From NCBI GenBank assembly GCA_045579045.1, contig JAZNLL010000073.1, positions 1 through 21,159 of the forward strand: a stretch of DNA of 21,159 nucleotides. The letters are read 5' to 3'. Positions within the stretch are counted from its first letter, which is position 1. Each line of letters begins with the position of its first letter. The position numbers and the translations under genes are program-made. The DNA comes from Avoscillospira sp045579045 (GTDB taxonomy: Bacteria > Bacillota > Clostridia > Oscillospirales > Oscillospiraceae). Under the pieces are notes generated by a model. It saw only the letters and a list, made by a program, of their open reading frames with translations. It was not told where the DNA came from and did not search any database. This document shows positions 6,294 to 13,779 of this stretch, piece after piece.

Positions 6294-7064
6294 ATGCAGC
6301 ATCTGATGGGTCTCGTCCGCCGATGCGTGGATGACTACAATATGATACAGGAAGGTGACCGGATCGCCGTAGGCGTTTCCGGCGGCAAAGACTCCCTTGC
6401 CCTGCTGGTTCTCATGGCAGGATTGCAGCAATATTACCCCAAAAAGTTCGAACTGGAAGCCCTGACGGTGGATATGGGTCTGCCGGGAATGGATTTTTCT
6501 CCCGTGGCAGCGCTTTGCGAAAAACTGGGCGTACCCTACACCTGCCTCCACACAGAGATCGGCCCCATCATCTTTGAAGCCCGGAAGGAAAAGAACCCCT
6601 GCTCCATGTGTGCCAAAATGCGCAGAGGTGCCCTCCACGAGGCCATGAAGGCCAAGGGCATCAACAAGATTGCTCTGGGGCATCACTATGATGACGCAGT
6701 GGAGACTTTCCTGCTGAGTCTGTTTTATGAAGGCCGCCTCAGCTGCTTCCAGCCGGTGACCTGGCTCAGCCGCATGGAAGTGACCCAGATCCGACCCATG
6801 CTCTATGTGGGTGAAAAAGCCGTGGCATCCTTCTCCGACAGGCAAAATCTCCCCGTTGTCCACAACACCTGTCCCGCCGATAAATCCACCAAGCGGCAGG
6901 AAGTCAAGGATCTTCTGGCGGTGCTGCAGAAGCAATATCCCGACCTGAAGACCAAGATTTTCGGTGCGATGCAGCGGCTGCCATTACCTGAGTGGGGCCC
7001 TGTGACCCCGGCGAAGGGCAGAAATTCCATTCCGCAAGGGGATTCTGAACAAAAAACCTTGTAA
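6294..7064 (+). CDS. TtcA-like tRNA thiolation PP-loop ATPase
   Basis: 256 aa. The PP-loop SGGKDS at residues 29-34 adenylates the target base. A C103-S-M-C106 pair and C193 (NTCP) match the three cysteines that hold an iron-sulfur cluster in the TtcA family, and GHHYDDAVETFLLSLFYEGR (129-148) is the family block. TtcA makes 2-thiocytidine at position 32 of some tRNAs. E. coli TtcA is about 311 aa; this shorter form is the type common in Firmicutes, so the exact target base is not certain. AAGGAG precedes the ATG. The last ~27 residues (from LPEWGPV) are polar and unlike the family. The stop codon overlaps the -35 box of the next promoter. Confidence 0.87.
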   Translation: MQHLMGLVRRCVDDYNMIQEGDRIAVGVSGGKDSLALLVLMAGLQQYYPKKFELEALTVDMGLPGMDFSPVAALCEKLGVPYTCLHTEIGPIIFEARKEKNPCSMCAKMRRGALHEAMKAKGINKIALGHHYDDAVETFLLSLFYEGRLSCFQPVTWLSRMEVTQIRPMLYVGEKAVASFSDRQNLPVVHNTCPADKSTKRQEVKDLLAVLQKQYPDLKTKIFGAMQRLPLPEWGPVTPAKGRNSIPQGDSEQKTL

Positions 7065-7087
7065 TTTCCATCGTCCCATTGTATAAT
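7059..7087 (+). promoter_or_regulatory. Promoter of the cytidylate-kinase-like gene
   Basis: TTGTAA (7059-7064), a 17-bp spacer, TATAAT (7082-7087). The -35 box includes the stop codon of the ttcA-like gene. Confidence 0.75.
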
Positions 7088-7119
7088 AGTGGCAACAATC
7101 CACAAGGAGGTCGTTCCAT

Positions 7120-7740
7120 ATGACAAATAAAATTATCACCATCAGCCGTGCTTTCGGCAGCGGCGGCCGTACCATCGGCAGAGAAGTTGCCAAGCGTTTG
7201 GGCATCCCCTGTTACGATAAGGAACTGGTGGATAAAGTTGCCGAGGAAAGCGGCTTCCATGCTGATTTTATCGAAGAAGCCGGTGAATATGCCCCCGTCA
7301 CCAACAGCTTCCTGTTCAATATCGCCGTCTCCCCCAACCCCATGGCCATGATGGGCTCTATGTCCATGTCTGACAAGCTCTTTGTCACCCAGACAAACGT
7401 CATTCGCAGCTATGCCGATCAGGGTCCCTGCGTTATCATCGGTCGCTGCGCAGATTATATCCTGCGTGACCGGGAGGACTGCCTCCATGTGTTCATCCAT
7501 TCCGATATGGAACATCGGGCAAAGCGCATCGTGGAGCTCTACGGCGAAACCAAGCAGACGCCCCAGAAGCGCCTCATCGACAAGGACAACAAGCGTAAGG
7601 TGTATTACAAGCACTACACCGGCCGCAACTGGGGCGAAGCCCAGAACTATCACCTGTCCCTCAACTCCGGCCTGATCGGTGTGGACAAGTGCGTGGATTT
7701 CATTGTGGACATCGCAAAGATCTACGAGAACGAAGAATAA
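7120..7740 (+). CDS. Cytidylate kinase-like family protein
   Basis: 206 aa. The N-terminus ITISRAFGSGGRTIGREVAK is the P-loop region typical of the cytidylate-kinase-like family (PF13189), and CYDKELVDKVAEESG follows as in these proteins. A later VIIGRCADYILRD and a basic RAKRIVELYGET also fit. The family resembles CMP kinase, but many members lack a proven substrate, and the genuine Cmk is usually a separate protein; hence the cautious name. AAGGAGG lies 9 nt before the ATG. It has its own promoter and terminator, so it is a single-gene unit. It is probably cytoplasmic with ATP-dependent phosphotransfer activity. Confidence 0.85.
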   Translation: MTNKIITISRAFGSGGRTIGREVAKRLGIPCYDKELVDKVAEESGFHADFIEEAGEYAPVTNSFLFNIAVSPNPMAMMGSMSMSDKLFVTQTNVIRSYADQGPCVIIGRCADYILRDREDCLHVFIHSDMEHRAKRIVELYGETKQTPQKRLIDKDNKRKVYYKHYTGRNWGEAQNYHLSLNSGLIGVDKCVDFIVDIAKIYENEE

Positions 7741-7747
7741 TAGATAT

Positions 7748-7773
7748 AAAAGACCGCCGAAAGGCGGTCTTTT
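7748..7773 (+). terminator. Terminator of the cytidylate-kinase-like gene
   Basis: AAAAGACCGCC-GAAA-GGCGGTCTTTT: an 11-bp stem with a GNRA-type loop, 7 bp after the stop. Confidence 0.92.
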
Positions 7774-7779
7774 ATCAAT

Positions 7780-7827
7780 CCCTCAGTCTGCCCTACGGGC
7801 AGCCAGCTCCCTTTGCACAAGGGAGCC
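7780..7827. repeat. Palindromic intergenic repeat (CCCTCAG...GGGAGCC type)
   Basis: CCCTCAGTC, then a CTGCCC-TAC-GGGCAG hairpin, then CAGCTCCCTT and AAGGGAGCC. It lies between two convergent terminators. I recognise the general form as a short repeat in Clostridia genomes; only one copy is visible in this window. Confidence 0.6.
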
Positions 7828-7870
7828 TTGCAAAAAAGCACCGAAGCAAGGCTTCGGTGCTTTTTTGCAA
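7828..7870 (-). terminator. Terminator of rpsF-ssb-rpsR
   Basis: A perfect 20-bp stem (TTGCAAAAAAGCACCGAAGC and its complement) with an AAG/CTT loop, directly abutting the rpsR stop codon. A T run lies in the 3' arm. Confidence 0.92.
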
Positions 7871-8104
7871 TTAGTCAGCCACGTAGGGCAGCAGGGCGAT
7901 GTGCCGTGCGCGCTTGATGGCGACGGTCAGCTGACGCTGATGAGCAGCGCAGGTGCCGGTGGTACGGGGGGGCAGGACCTTGCCACGCTGGGACAGGTAA
8001 CGGCGGAGCTTAGCCGTATCCTTGTAATCGATATGCTCGACCTTATCCACGCAGAAGCTGCATACCTTCTTGCGCTTACGAGGACGCATCTTATCGTTAG
8101 CCAT
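7871..8104 (-). CDS. rpsR: 30S ribosomal protein S18 (zinc-ribbon type)
   Basis: 77 aa, normal for S18. Hallmarks are RKKVCSFC at residues 11-18, IDYKDTAKLRRYLSQRGKVL and TGTCAAHQRQLTVAIKRARH. C15, C18, C52 and H55 (CxxC...CxxH) would form a zinc site, the C+ variant of S18. GGAGG lies upstream of the ATG. It is the last gene of rpsF-ssb-rpsR, 53 bp after ssb. S18 binds S6 on the 30S platform, so the operon encodes both partners. Confidence 0.97.
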   Translation of the reverse strand: MANDKMRPRKRKKVCSFCVDKVEHIDYKDTAKLRRYLSQRGKVLPPRTTGTCAAHQRQLTVAIKRARHIALLPYVAD

Positions 8105-8157
8105 TGAGGTTTCCTCCTATCTTGAAGTTATCGTGAAAAAATTCATTGTTATGCCGA

Positions 8158-8652
8158 TCAGAAGGGAAGTTCGGAATCGTCATCTTCCAGCATGGCGAAA
8201 TCAGAAGCCGGGGCAGGACCGGGCACAGGGGCCGGTTCGTAGCCGTATGCAGGCTGCTGATTGAATGCTGCAGGCTGGGAGTAGCTCTGACCGTAAGACT
8301 GGTCGAAGCCGCCGGCGGCACCGTCACGCTTGCTGTCGCCAAAGTAGACATTATCTGCCACAACTTCGGCGGAGCGGCGCTTGTTGCCGTCCTTATCGTT
8401 CCAGTTTCTGATCTGCAGTCGGCCGGAGACCACCGCCATACGGCCCTTGGCAAAATACTTGGAGACGAACTCCGCTGTATTTCTCCAGGTGACGATGTCG
8501 ATGAAATCCGTTTCCCTTTCACCGGTCTCGCGATTGGAACTGAAGTCCCGATCCACTGCCAGTGTAAAGGTTGCCACGGCGGTTCCGCTGCCGGTTCGCC
8601 GAAGCTCCGGGTCGCGGGTAAGACGGCCCATGAGAACGATGTGGTTCAGCAT
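8158..8652 (-). CDS. ssb: Single-stranded DNA-binding protein
   Basis: 164 aa. An OB-fold occupies residues ~1-105 (MLNHIVLMGRLTRDPELRRT at the start, WRNTAEFVSKYFAKGRMAVV in the middle). A glycine/glutamine/proline-rich flexible linker follows, and the acidic tip DDDSELPF ends the protein. The tip is the docking peptide for replication and repair proteins. It coats ssDNA as a tetramer in the family. It lies 12 bp after rpsF with AGGAGG before the ATG, in the conserved rpsF-ssb-rpsR order. Confidence 0.97.
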   Translation of the reverse strand: MLNHIVLMGRLTRDPELRRTGSGTAVATFTLAVDRDFSSNRETGERETDFIDIVTWRNTAEFVSKYFAKGRMAVVSGRLQIRNWNDKDGNKRRSAEVVADNVYFGDSKRDGAAGGFDQSYGQSYSQPAAFNQQPAYGYEPAPVPGPAPASDFAMLEDDDSELPF

Positions 8653-8664
8653 GAACTCGCCTCC

Positions 8665-8961
8665 TTACAGTTCCACGTCGGTGATCAGGGAACGCAGGAT
8701 GCCTTCAGTGATCTTGAACACGCGGTCCAGTTCTGCGGGGAACTCGGGCTTGGTGTCCATGGTCATCAGGACATAGTAGCCTTCCACCAGGTCATTGATG
8801 GGATAAGCCATGCGGCGCTTGCCCCACTCGTCGATGCTGGTCAGAGTACCATTTGCTTCAACGAGAGCCTTGAATTTTTCCACGAGAGCCGCAATACCTT
8901 CTTCGCCCTTGGCAGGGTCGATGATGTAGAGGACCTCATACTTGCCGGAAATCTTTGCCAT
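8665..8961 (-). CDS. rpsF: 30S ribosomal protein S6
   Basis: 98 aa from the ATG at 8961, close to the usual ~95. KYEVLYIIDPAKGEEGIAAL, DEWGKRRMAYPINDLVEGYY and FKITEGILRSLI are S6 signatures. The frame extends further upstream, but AAAGGAGG at 8978-8971 selects this ATG and the extra residues overlap a structured leader. First gene of the operon, driven by a near-perfect promoter at 9045-9073. Confidence 0.97.
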   Translation of the reverse strand: MAKISGKYEVLYIIDPAKGEEGIAALVEKFKALVEANGTLTSIDEWGKRRMAYPINDLVEGYYVLMTMDTKPEFPAELDRVFKITEGILRSLITDVEL

Positions 8962-9044
8962 TTCGTTGCACCTCCTTTTGGACGTATGGCCACCGCTCTG
9001 AGTCGGTGGCAAGGATTCTTCTGCCTGTTCAGACAGGCTAAATC
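8962..9044 (-). promoter_or_regulatory. Structured rpsF leader (candidate S6:S18 binding site)
   Basis: Two perfect hairpins lie between promoter and start: GCCTGT-CTGA-ACAGGC (9038-9023) and GCCACCG-ACTCAGAG-CGGTGGC (9010-8989), the latter just before the ribosome site. An S6:S18-binding mRNA motif with a conserved CCG is known from rpsF leaders; the CCG here is in a stem in my folding, so the match is tentative. Confidence 0.45.
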
Positions 9045-9073
9045 ATTATATGGGACAAGGTTCACTTTGTCAA
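9045..9073 (-). promoter_or_regulatory. Promoter of rpsF-ssb-rpsR
   Basis: Minus-strand TTGACA (9073-9068), a 17-bp spacer, TATAAT (9050-9045): full consensus. Confidence 0.92.
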
Positions 9074-9081
9074 GGAAAAAC

Positions 9082-9110
9082 TTGAAAAATTCCCATTTTT
9101 CCGCTATACT
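9082..9110 (+). promoter_or_regulatory. Promoter of the MocR-type regulator gene
   Basis: TTGAAA (9082-9087), a 17-bp spacer, TATACT (9105-9110). Its -35 box is only 8 bp from the -35 box of the divergent rpsF promoter. Confidence 0.8.
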
Positions 9111-9143
9111 GCCCTTGTAAAGCATGTGAAAGGAGGGGATACT

Positions 9144-10523
9144 TTGCGTACCTATGTGCTTCTGCCCAATGACAGGATGCCCTTATATGAACAGCTCTAC
9201 CGGGCTTTGAAGGAAGATATCCTTTCCGGGGCCATTGCCGGCGGCGAAAAGCTCCCTTCCAAACGCACTTTGGCAGAACATCTGAACATCAGCCGTATCA
9301 CCGTGGAAACGGCTTACAATCAGCTTCTGGCAGAGGGCTACATCGCCTCCCATCCCAGATCCGGCTACTATGCCGAGACGCTGGAGGCCCTTCCTCAGGT
9401 ACAGACACAGCGGACAGCTCCCTTGGAGCTTCCCCCTCCGCCGCCTACGGTTTCGGCAGAGCAGTTTCCCTTCTCCGTCTGGGCAAAGCTCATGCGAAGC
9501 GTCCTGCTGGACGATCACGATCTGCTTCTGCAGCCGCCCCCCAACACCGGCCTGTCCGCTCTTCGAAATGCCATTGCCGGTATGCTTCTGCGAAGCCGGG
9601 GCATGGACGTCTGCCCGGAAAACATCGTCATCGGTGCCGGTGCCGAATACCTCTACAATATTCTTATTCAGCTGCTGGGCAGAGACAAGTGCTATGGACT
9701 GGAAAACCCCGGTCACCGGAAGATCCGGCAGGTCTGTGAGGCCAACGGCGTTGCCGTGGCGGCCATTCCTCTGGACGAAAGCGGCGCAGCACTTCAGGAG
9801 CTGGTGGATTCTCAGGCAGACGTGCTCCACATCTCTCCCGGACACCAGTACCCCACCGGCGCGGTCATGCCCATCGTCCGGCGGCGGCAGCTGATGAACT
9901 GGGTGGGAAGCGGCGACCGCTGGATCATCGAAGACGACTATGACTCGGAGTTCCGCTTCTCCGGCAAGCCCGTACCCACCATGTTCAGCATGGACACGCT
10001 GGGCAAAGTCATCTACCTGAACACCTTCTCCAGAACCATCACCCCGGCCCTGCGCATCAGCTACATGATCCTGCCGGACAGTCTCATGGCAAGATATCGG
10101 CAGCAGCTGGGCTTTTACAGCTGCACCGTTCCCAGCTTTGAACAGCTGACTCTGGCGAAATTTCTGGATGACGGACACTTTGAAAAACACGTCAGCCGCA
10201 TGAAGCGGCGGTACCGCCTGTTACGGGATGAATTTCTCACGTTGCTTGCACAGTCCAAAAAATCTTCCGCCATTACCGTCCGAGGTGACGAGGCCGGTCT
10301 GCACCTGCTGCTGCAATTACAGACCCCTCTCTCCGACGATATCATCGAGCAGCGGCTTCGGGAGGCCGGCATCCGTGCCGCCGGTCTGCGGCAGTATGCA
10401 GTCGGTCTGTCAGAGGAGGAGATCCGGGGCAGACTGGTGCTCCACTATTCCGATCTGGCGGCGGCAGACCTGCCCAGAGCCGTTGCCTTGCTGGAGGGGC
10501 TTGTCAAGAATGATGTTCTCTGA
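9144..10523 (+). CDS. MocR/PdxR-type regulator (GntR HTH + aminotransferase-like domain)
   Basis: 459 aa from TTG 9144, chosen because AAAGGAGGGG ends 5 nt upstream; the longer GTG start at 9126 would put the ribosome site inside the coding region. Residues ~10-75 are the GntR winged helix (PLYEQLYRALKEDILSG, KLPSKRTLAEHLNISRITVE). A proline-rich linker follows, then a fold-type-I aminotransferase domain with SPGHQYPTG and IIEDDYDSEFRFSG. At the PLP-lysine position the sequence reads LNTFSRTITPALRISYM, so residue 297 is Arg (AGA, 10032-10034) where the family normally has Lys. It may not form the usual PLP aldimine. MocR proteins often regulate a divergent gene or themselves; here the divergent unit is rpsF-ssb-rpsR, so autoregulation is more plausible. 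Confidence 0.9.
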   Translation: MRTYVLLPNDRMPLYEQLYRALKEDILSGAIAGGEKLPSKRTLAEHLNISRITVETAYNQLLAEGYIASHPRSGYYAETLEALPQVQTQRTAPLELPPPPPTVSAEQFPFSVWAKLMRSVLLDDHDLLLQPPPNTGLSALRNAIAGMLLRSRGMDVCPENIVIGAGAEYLYNILIQLLGRDKCYGLENPGHRKIRQVCEANGVAVAAIPLDESGAALQELVDSQADVLHISPGHQYPTGAVMPIVRRRQLMNWVGSGDRWIIEDDYDSEFRFSGKPVPTMFSMDTLGKVIYLNTFSRTITPALRISYMILPDSLMARYRQQLGFYSCTVPSFEQLTLAKFLDDGHFEKHVSRMKRRYRLLRDEFLTLLAQSKKSSAITVRGDEAGLHLLLQLQTPLSDDIIEQRLREAGIRAAGLRQYAVGLSEEEIRGRLVLHYSDLAAADLPRAVALLEGLVKNDVL

Positions 10524-10529
10524 TACAAT
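10501..10529 (+). promoter_or_regulatory. Promoter of the hpt operon
   Basis: TTGTCA (10501-10506), a 17-bp spacer, TACAAT (10524-10529), overlapping the last codons of the regulator gene. Confidence 0.7.
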
Positions 10530-10559
10530 CGACTTACATTCATAATAAGGAGTATGACC

Positions 10560-11111
10560 ATGCGTATCACCACCAAAGAAAATGACATTACAGAAGTTCT
10601 GTATTCCGAAAAACAAATCGCAGCCATGGTGGAAACTCTGGGCGAACAGCTGACCAATGACTACAGGGGCACCCGTCCCGTTATGGTCTGCGTGCTGAAG
10701 GGTGCTTCCATTTTCTTCACCGACCTGTGCCGGGAAATGGACTGCAATCTGGACATGGATTTCATCACCGTCTCCAGCTACGGCGCATCCAGCAAGTCCT
10801 CCGGTGTCGTCAAGCTGACCAAGGATCTGGATGTGGACATCAACGGTCGGGATGTGGTCATTGTGGATGACATCATCGACAGCGGTCTGACCCTGAAGCA
10901 TCTGAAGCAGCTGTTCATGACCAGAAACCCCAGAAGCGTCAAGACCATTGCCCTGCTGGATAAGAAGGTCCGTCACGAGCCCGATCTGACCCCCGATTAT
11001 GTGGGCTTCCAGTGCCCTGACCATTTTGTGGTGGGCTACGGTCTGGACTATGCCAACAATTACCGCAATCTGCCCTACATCGGCATCCTCAACAGAGAGG
11101 TCTACAAGTGA
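10560..11111 (+). CDS. hpt: Hypoxanthine phosphoribosyltransferase
   Basis: 183 aa. VVIVDDIIDSGLTLKHL is the PRPP-binding loop of purine phosphoribosyltransferases. VCVLKGASIFFTDLCREM and VSSYGASSKSSG (flexible loop) are Hpt hallmarks, and DFVVGYGLDYANNYRNLPYIG-type C-terminal residues bind the base. It converts hypoxanthine (often guanine) and PRPP to IMP/GMP in purine salvage. ATG 10560 is preferred over ATG 10554 because AAGGAG ends at 10552, giving a 7-nt spacer. The TGA stop overlaps the GTG start of the NUDIX fusion gene, implying translational coupling. Confidence 0.95.
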   Translation: MRITTKENDITEVLYSEKQIAAMVETLGEQLTNDYRGTRPVMVCVLKGASIFFTDLCREMDCNLDMDFITVSSYGASSKSSGVVKLTKDLDVDINGRDVVIVDDIIDSGLTLKHLKQLFMTRNPRSVKTIALLDKKVRHEPDLTPDYVGFQCPDHFVVGYGLDYANNYRNLPYIGILNREVYK

Positions 11112-12040
11112 TTCGCAACACGACCCTGTGCTACATTGAGCAGGACGGCAAATACCTGATGCTCCATCGGGTGAAGAAGAAAAACGACATCAACCACGAC
11201 AAGTGGATCGGCATCGGCGGCAAGTTTGAGTTTCAGGAGAGCCCTGAGGACTGCCTGCTTCGGGAGGCATTGGAGGAGACCGGTCTGACCCTGACCGCAT
11301 GGCGGTATCGGGGCATCGTGACTTTCATCTCCGGTCCCGGAGATGATGCGGAGTATATGCACCTGTTCACCGCTCACGGTTTTCACGGGGAGCTGAAGGT
11401 CTGCGACGAAGGCGATCTGGAATGGATCGAAAAATCCCGGCTCCGGGAACTGACCCTCTGGGAGGGTGACAAGCTGTTTCTGGAGCTGCTGGAGCAGGAT
11501 GCCCCCTTCTTCTCTCTGAAATTGGTCTATGAAGGTGACACTCTCAAACAGGCTGTGCTGGACGGCCAAGTTTTGGAAAACTTCCGGCTGCCTGCGCCGA
11601 AAAAAGAGAAAGAACCGCTGCTGATCTCTGCCTGTCTCATGGGCATCCCCTGCCGCTACGACGGCAAGAAGAAGGAATACCCGGAACTGCAGGCACTGCA
11701 GGATCGCTATACGCTGATCCCCGTCTGCCCGGAACAGCTGGGCGGTCTTGCCACCCCCAGAACTCCTGCCGAACGGCAAAATGGTCTGGTCGTCACTGCC
11801 GAAGGCAAGGATGTGACAGCCCAATACTCTGCCGGTGCTGAGGCTGTTTTGCAGCTGGCAAAAGCACTGGGCTGCAGGAAAGCGCTCCTGAAAGAACGGA
11901 GCCCCAGCTGCGGAAGCCGTGAGATCTATGACGGCACCTTCAGCCGCAGGCTCATCCCCGGCATGGGCATCACCGCAGAGCTGCTGACAGAAAACGAATT
12001 GACGGTCTATGGCGAAAGTCATTGGGAGGAACTGCTTTGA
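11108..12040 (+). CDS. NUDIX hydrolase fused to a DUF523/TudS-like iron-sulfur domain
   Basis: 310 aa, GTG start overlapping the hpt stop (GTGA). Residues ~1-140 are a MutT-like NUDIX domain with a complete box: G38...E44...R52-E53...E56-E57-x-G59, which binds Mg2+ and cleaves nucleoside diphosphate-X bonds. A lysine-rich linker (~161-170) leads to a DUF523 domain at ~171-310. It has ISACLMGIPCRYDG (C176, C182), VCPEQLGGLATPRTP (C207) and LKERSPSCGS (C268). DUF523 includes TudS, a [4Fe-4S]-dependent thiouracil desulfidase, and the cysteine motifs needed for a cluster are present. The fusion suggests processing of modified nucleotides: cleavage by NUDIX, sulfur removal by the second domain. 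That joint role is inference; both domain calls are firm. The next gene starts by TTGA overlap. Confidence 0.88.
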   Translation: MIRNTTLCYIEQDGKYLMLHRVKKKNDINHDKWIGIGGKFEFQESPEDCLLREALEETGLTLTAWRYRGIVTFISGPGDDAEYMHLFTAHGFHGELKVCDEGDLEWIEKSRLRELTLWEGDKLFLELLEQDAPFFSLKLVYEGDTLKQAVLDGQVLENFRLPAPKKEKEPLLISACLMGIPCRYDGKKKEYPELQALQDRYTLIPVCPEQLGGLATPRTPAERQNGLVVTAEGKDVTAQYSAGAEAVLQLAKALGCRKALLKERSPSCGSREIYDGTFSRRLIPGMGITAELLTENELTVYGESHWEELL

Positions 12041-12687
12041 ATATTTCCACCATTTTGTTTGAAGCCGCCAAGATCATCGGCTGTGTGGCTTTTGCCCTCT
12101 CCGGTGCCATGGTGGCACTGAAGCATCGGCTGGATCTGTTCGGCATCATCGTGCTGGGTGTTGTGACCGCTCTTGGCGGCGGCTTTATCCGGGATCTCAT
12201 CATCGGCTGCACGCCGCCCATGATGTTCCGGGACCCTACATATGCCATCATTTCCGCCGCCACCGCTTTGCTCCTGTTTCTCATTGCCCGTTTCTGCGGC
12301 AAATTTTACCATCGGGCAGAGCCTTATATGGAAAATCTTGCCAATATATTTGACGCCATCGGTCTGGGTTCCTTCACCGTGGTGGGCATGCAGACCGGCA
12401 TCCAGTACGGTTACAGCGACAACGGTTTTTTTCTTGTGTTTCTCAGCCTGCTCACCGGTGTGGGCGGCGGTCTGACCCGGGATCTGTTCGTCCAAAGAAA
12501 ACCGGCCATCCTCCACAAGCATGTCTATGCTGTGGCAGTGCTGGTGGGAGCAATCGTCTATCTGGTTCTGTACCGAAACGGCGTCAGCGATTTGGTCAAT
12601 GTGCCCGTCACCACGGTTCTGGTATTTGTGATCCGGATGCTGGCCACCCATTTCCATTGGAATTTCCCCAGTGTGAAGGATATTTAA
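12037..12687 (+). CDS. TRIC-type cation channel / UPF0126 membrane protein
   Basis: 216 aa from TTG 12037, which overlaps the previous TGA and has GGGAGG 7 nt upstream; the longer start at 12022 would swallow that site. About seven membrane helices form two repeats, each holding the family's glycine motif: TALGGGFIRDLIIG (44-57) and TGVGGGLTRDLFVQ (130-143). Bacterial members resemble trimeric intracellular cation channels and conduct monovalent cations in vitro; the physiological role is unclear. It is the last gene of the hpt operon, followed by a strong terminator. Its link to nucleotide salvage, if any, is unknown. Confidence 0.9.
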   Translation: MNISTILFEAAKIIGCVAFALSGAMVALKHRLDLFGIIVLGVVTALGGGFIRDLIIGCTPPMMFRDPTYAIISAATALLLFLIARFCGKFYHRAEPYMENLANIFDAIGLGSFTVVGMQTGIQYGYSDNGFFLVFLSLLTGVGGGLTRDLFVQRKPAILHKHVYAVAVLVGAIVYLVLYRNGVSDLVNVPVTTVLVFVIRMLATHFHWNFPSVKDI

Positions 12688-12691
12688 TTGG

Positions 12692-12719
12692 AAAAATGCT
12701 CCCGAAAGGGAGCATTTTT
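12692..12719 (+). terminator. Terminator of the hpt operon
   Basis: AAAAATGCTCCC-GAAA-GGGAGCATTTTT, 4 bp after the stop, followed by more T. Confidence 0.93.
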
Positions 12720-12750
12720 AATTTTTGTTCATTTATTTTCCTTTTCGATG

Positions 12751-12759
12751 TGCTATACT
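12751..12759 (+). promoter_or_regulatory. Extended -10 promoter of the hflK operon
   Basis: TGCTATACT is an extended -10 (TGnTATACT) 31 bp before the GTG start. No good -35 is present at 17 bp (ATTTAT), so the promoter may be weak or activator-dependent. No CIRCE-like GAGTGCTAA heat-shock operator is visible. Confidence 0.5.
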
Positions 12760-12789
12760 ATCAGATACGATACAAAAGGAGGGATCTTT

Positions 12790-13779
12790 GTGGAAGAATA
12801 TACCTACAACCCTAATCCCAATGAATCCAATGAATACAAACCAAAAAAGAACTTCGGCAGAAAGCTGACCGTGGGTTTGGTTATACTGGTGGTACTCATC
12901 GCCGTGGGCGTTACCGCCCTGAGTTCCTTCTACACCATCGGTGAACAGGAAAATGCCGTGGTGGTCACCTTTGGTGTGCCCCAGACCGTCACGACCCCCG
13001 GCCTGCACTTCAAGATTCCCTTTATCCAGCAGGTTCGCAAGGTGGATATGACCATCAAGGGCTTCTCCATCGGCTACGACCAGAACAGCAACCAGTCCAA
13101 ACCGGAAGAAAGCCTCATGATTACCAGCGACTACAATTTTGTCAATGTGGACTTTTTCCTGGAATATCGGGTGACAGACCCGGTAAAGTATCTCTATAAC
13201 AGCCAGAATGCCGTGGGTATCCTCAAGACCCTGGCCCAAAGCTACATCCGTGACACCATCGGTCTGTACCCGGTGGACGATGTCATTACCAGCGGCAAGA
13301 GCCAGATTCAGTCGGAAATCAAGGAAAAGATCATGGCTCGCATGGAGGCAGAGGATCTGGGCGTTCAGCTGGTGAACCTGACCATTCAGGACGCCGAACC
13401 CCCTACGGCAGAGGTGCTGGCAGCCTTCAAGGATGTGGAAAACGCCAAGCAGGGCAAGGATACGGCTCTGAACAATGCCAATAAGTACCGCAGCGAGCAG
13501 CTTCCCAAGGCAGAGGCTCAGGCCGATCAGATTCTGCGTCAGGCAGAAGCCGCCAAGGAAGGCCGCATCAACGAGGCCGAAGGCCAGGTGGCACGCTTCA
13601 ATGCCATGTATGAAGAATACATCAAGTTCCCTGGTATCACCAAGCAGCGGATGTACTATGAAGCCATGGAAGAGCTTCTTCCCGGTCTGAAAGTCATCAT
13701 CACCGATGAAAGCGGCAACCATCTGAATATGTTCCAGTTTGACGACCAGAATGTGACAAAGGAGGTGCCTGTACAATGA
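12790..13779 (+). CDS. hflK: HflK-like SPFH membrane protein
   Basis: 329 aa from GTG 12790, set by AAGGAGGG at 12776-12783. A short polar N-terminus (~25 aa) is followed by one membrane helix (LTVGLVILVVLIAVGVTALS). The SPFH/band-7 domain starts IGEQENAVVVTFGVPQ and runs to ~200. A charged Ala/Glu-rich coiled coil follows (e.g. KAEAQADQILRQAEAAKEGR), and the C-terminus ends near VIITDESG. HflK pairs with HflC in a large membrane cage that encloses FtsH protease and limits its access to membrane substrates. hflC begins by ATGA overlap. No ftsH is in this window. The downstream J-protein and Hsp70 are unusual partners for this pair. Confidence 0.9.
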   Translation: MEEYTYNPNPNESNEYKPKKNFGRKLTVGLVILVVLIAVGVTALSSFYTIGEQENAVVVTFGVPQTVTTPGLHFKIPFIQQVRKVDMTIKGFSIGYDQNSNQSKPEESLMITSDYNFVNVDFFLEYRVTDPVKYLYNSQNAVGILKTLAQSYIRDTIGLYPVDDVITSGKSQIQSEIKEKIMARMEAEDLGVQLVNLTIQDAEPPTAEVLAAFKDVENAKQGKDTALNNANKYRSEQLPKAEAQADQILRQAEAAKEGRINEAEGQVARFNAMYEEYIKFPGITKQRMYYEAMEELLPGLKVIITDESGNHLNMFQFDDQNVTKEVPVQ

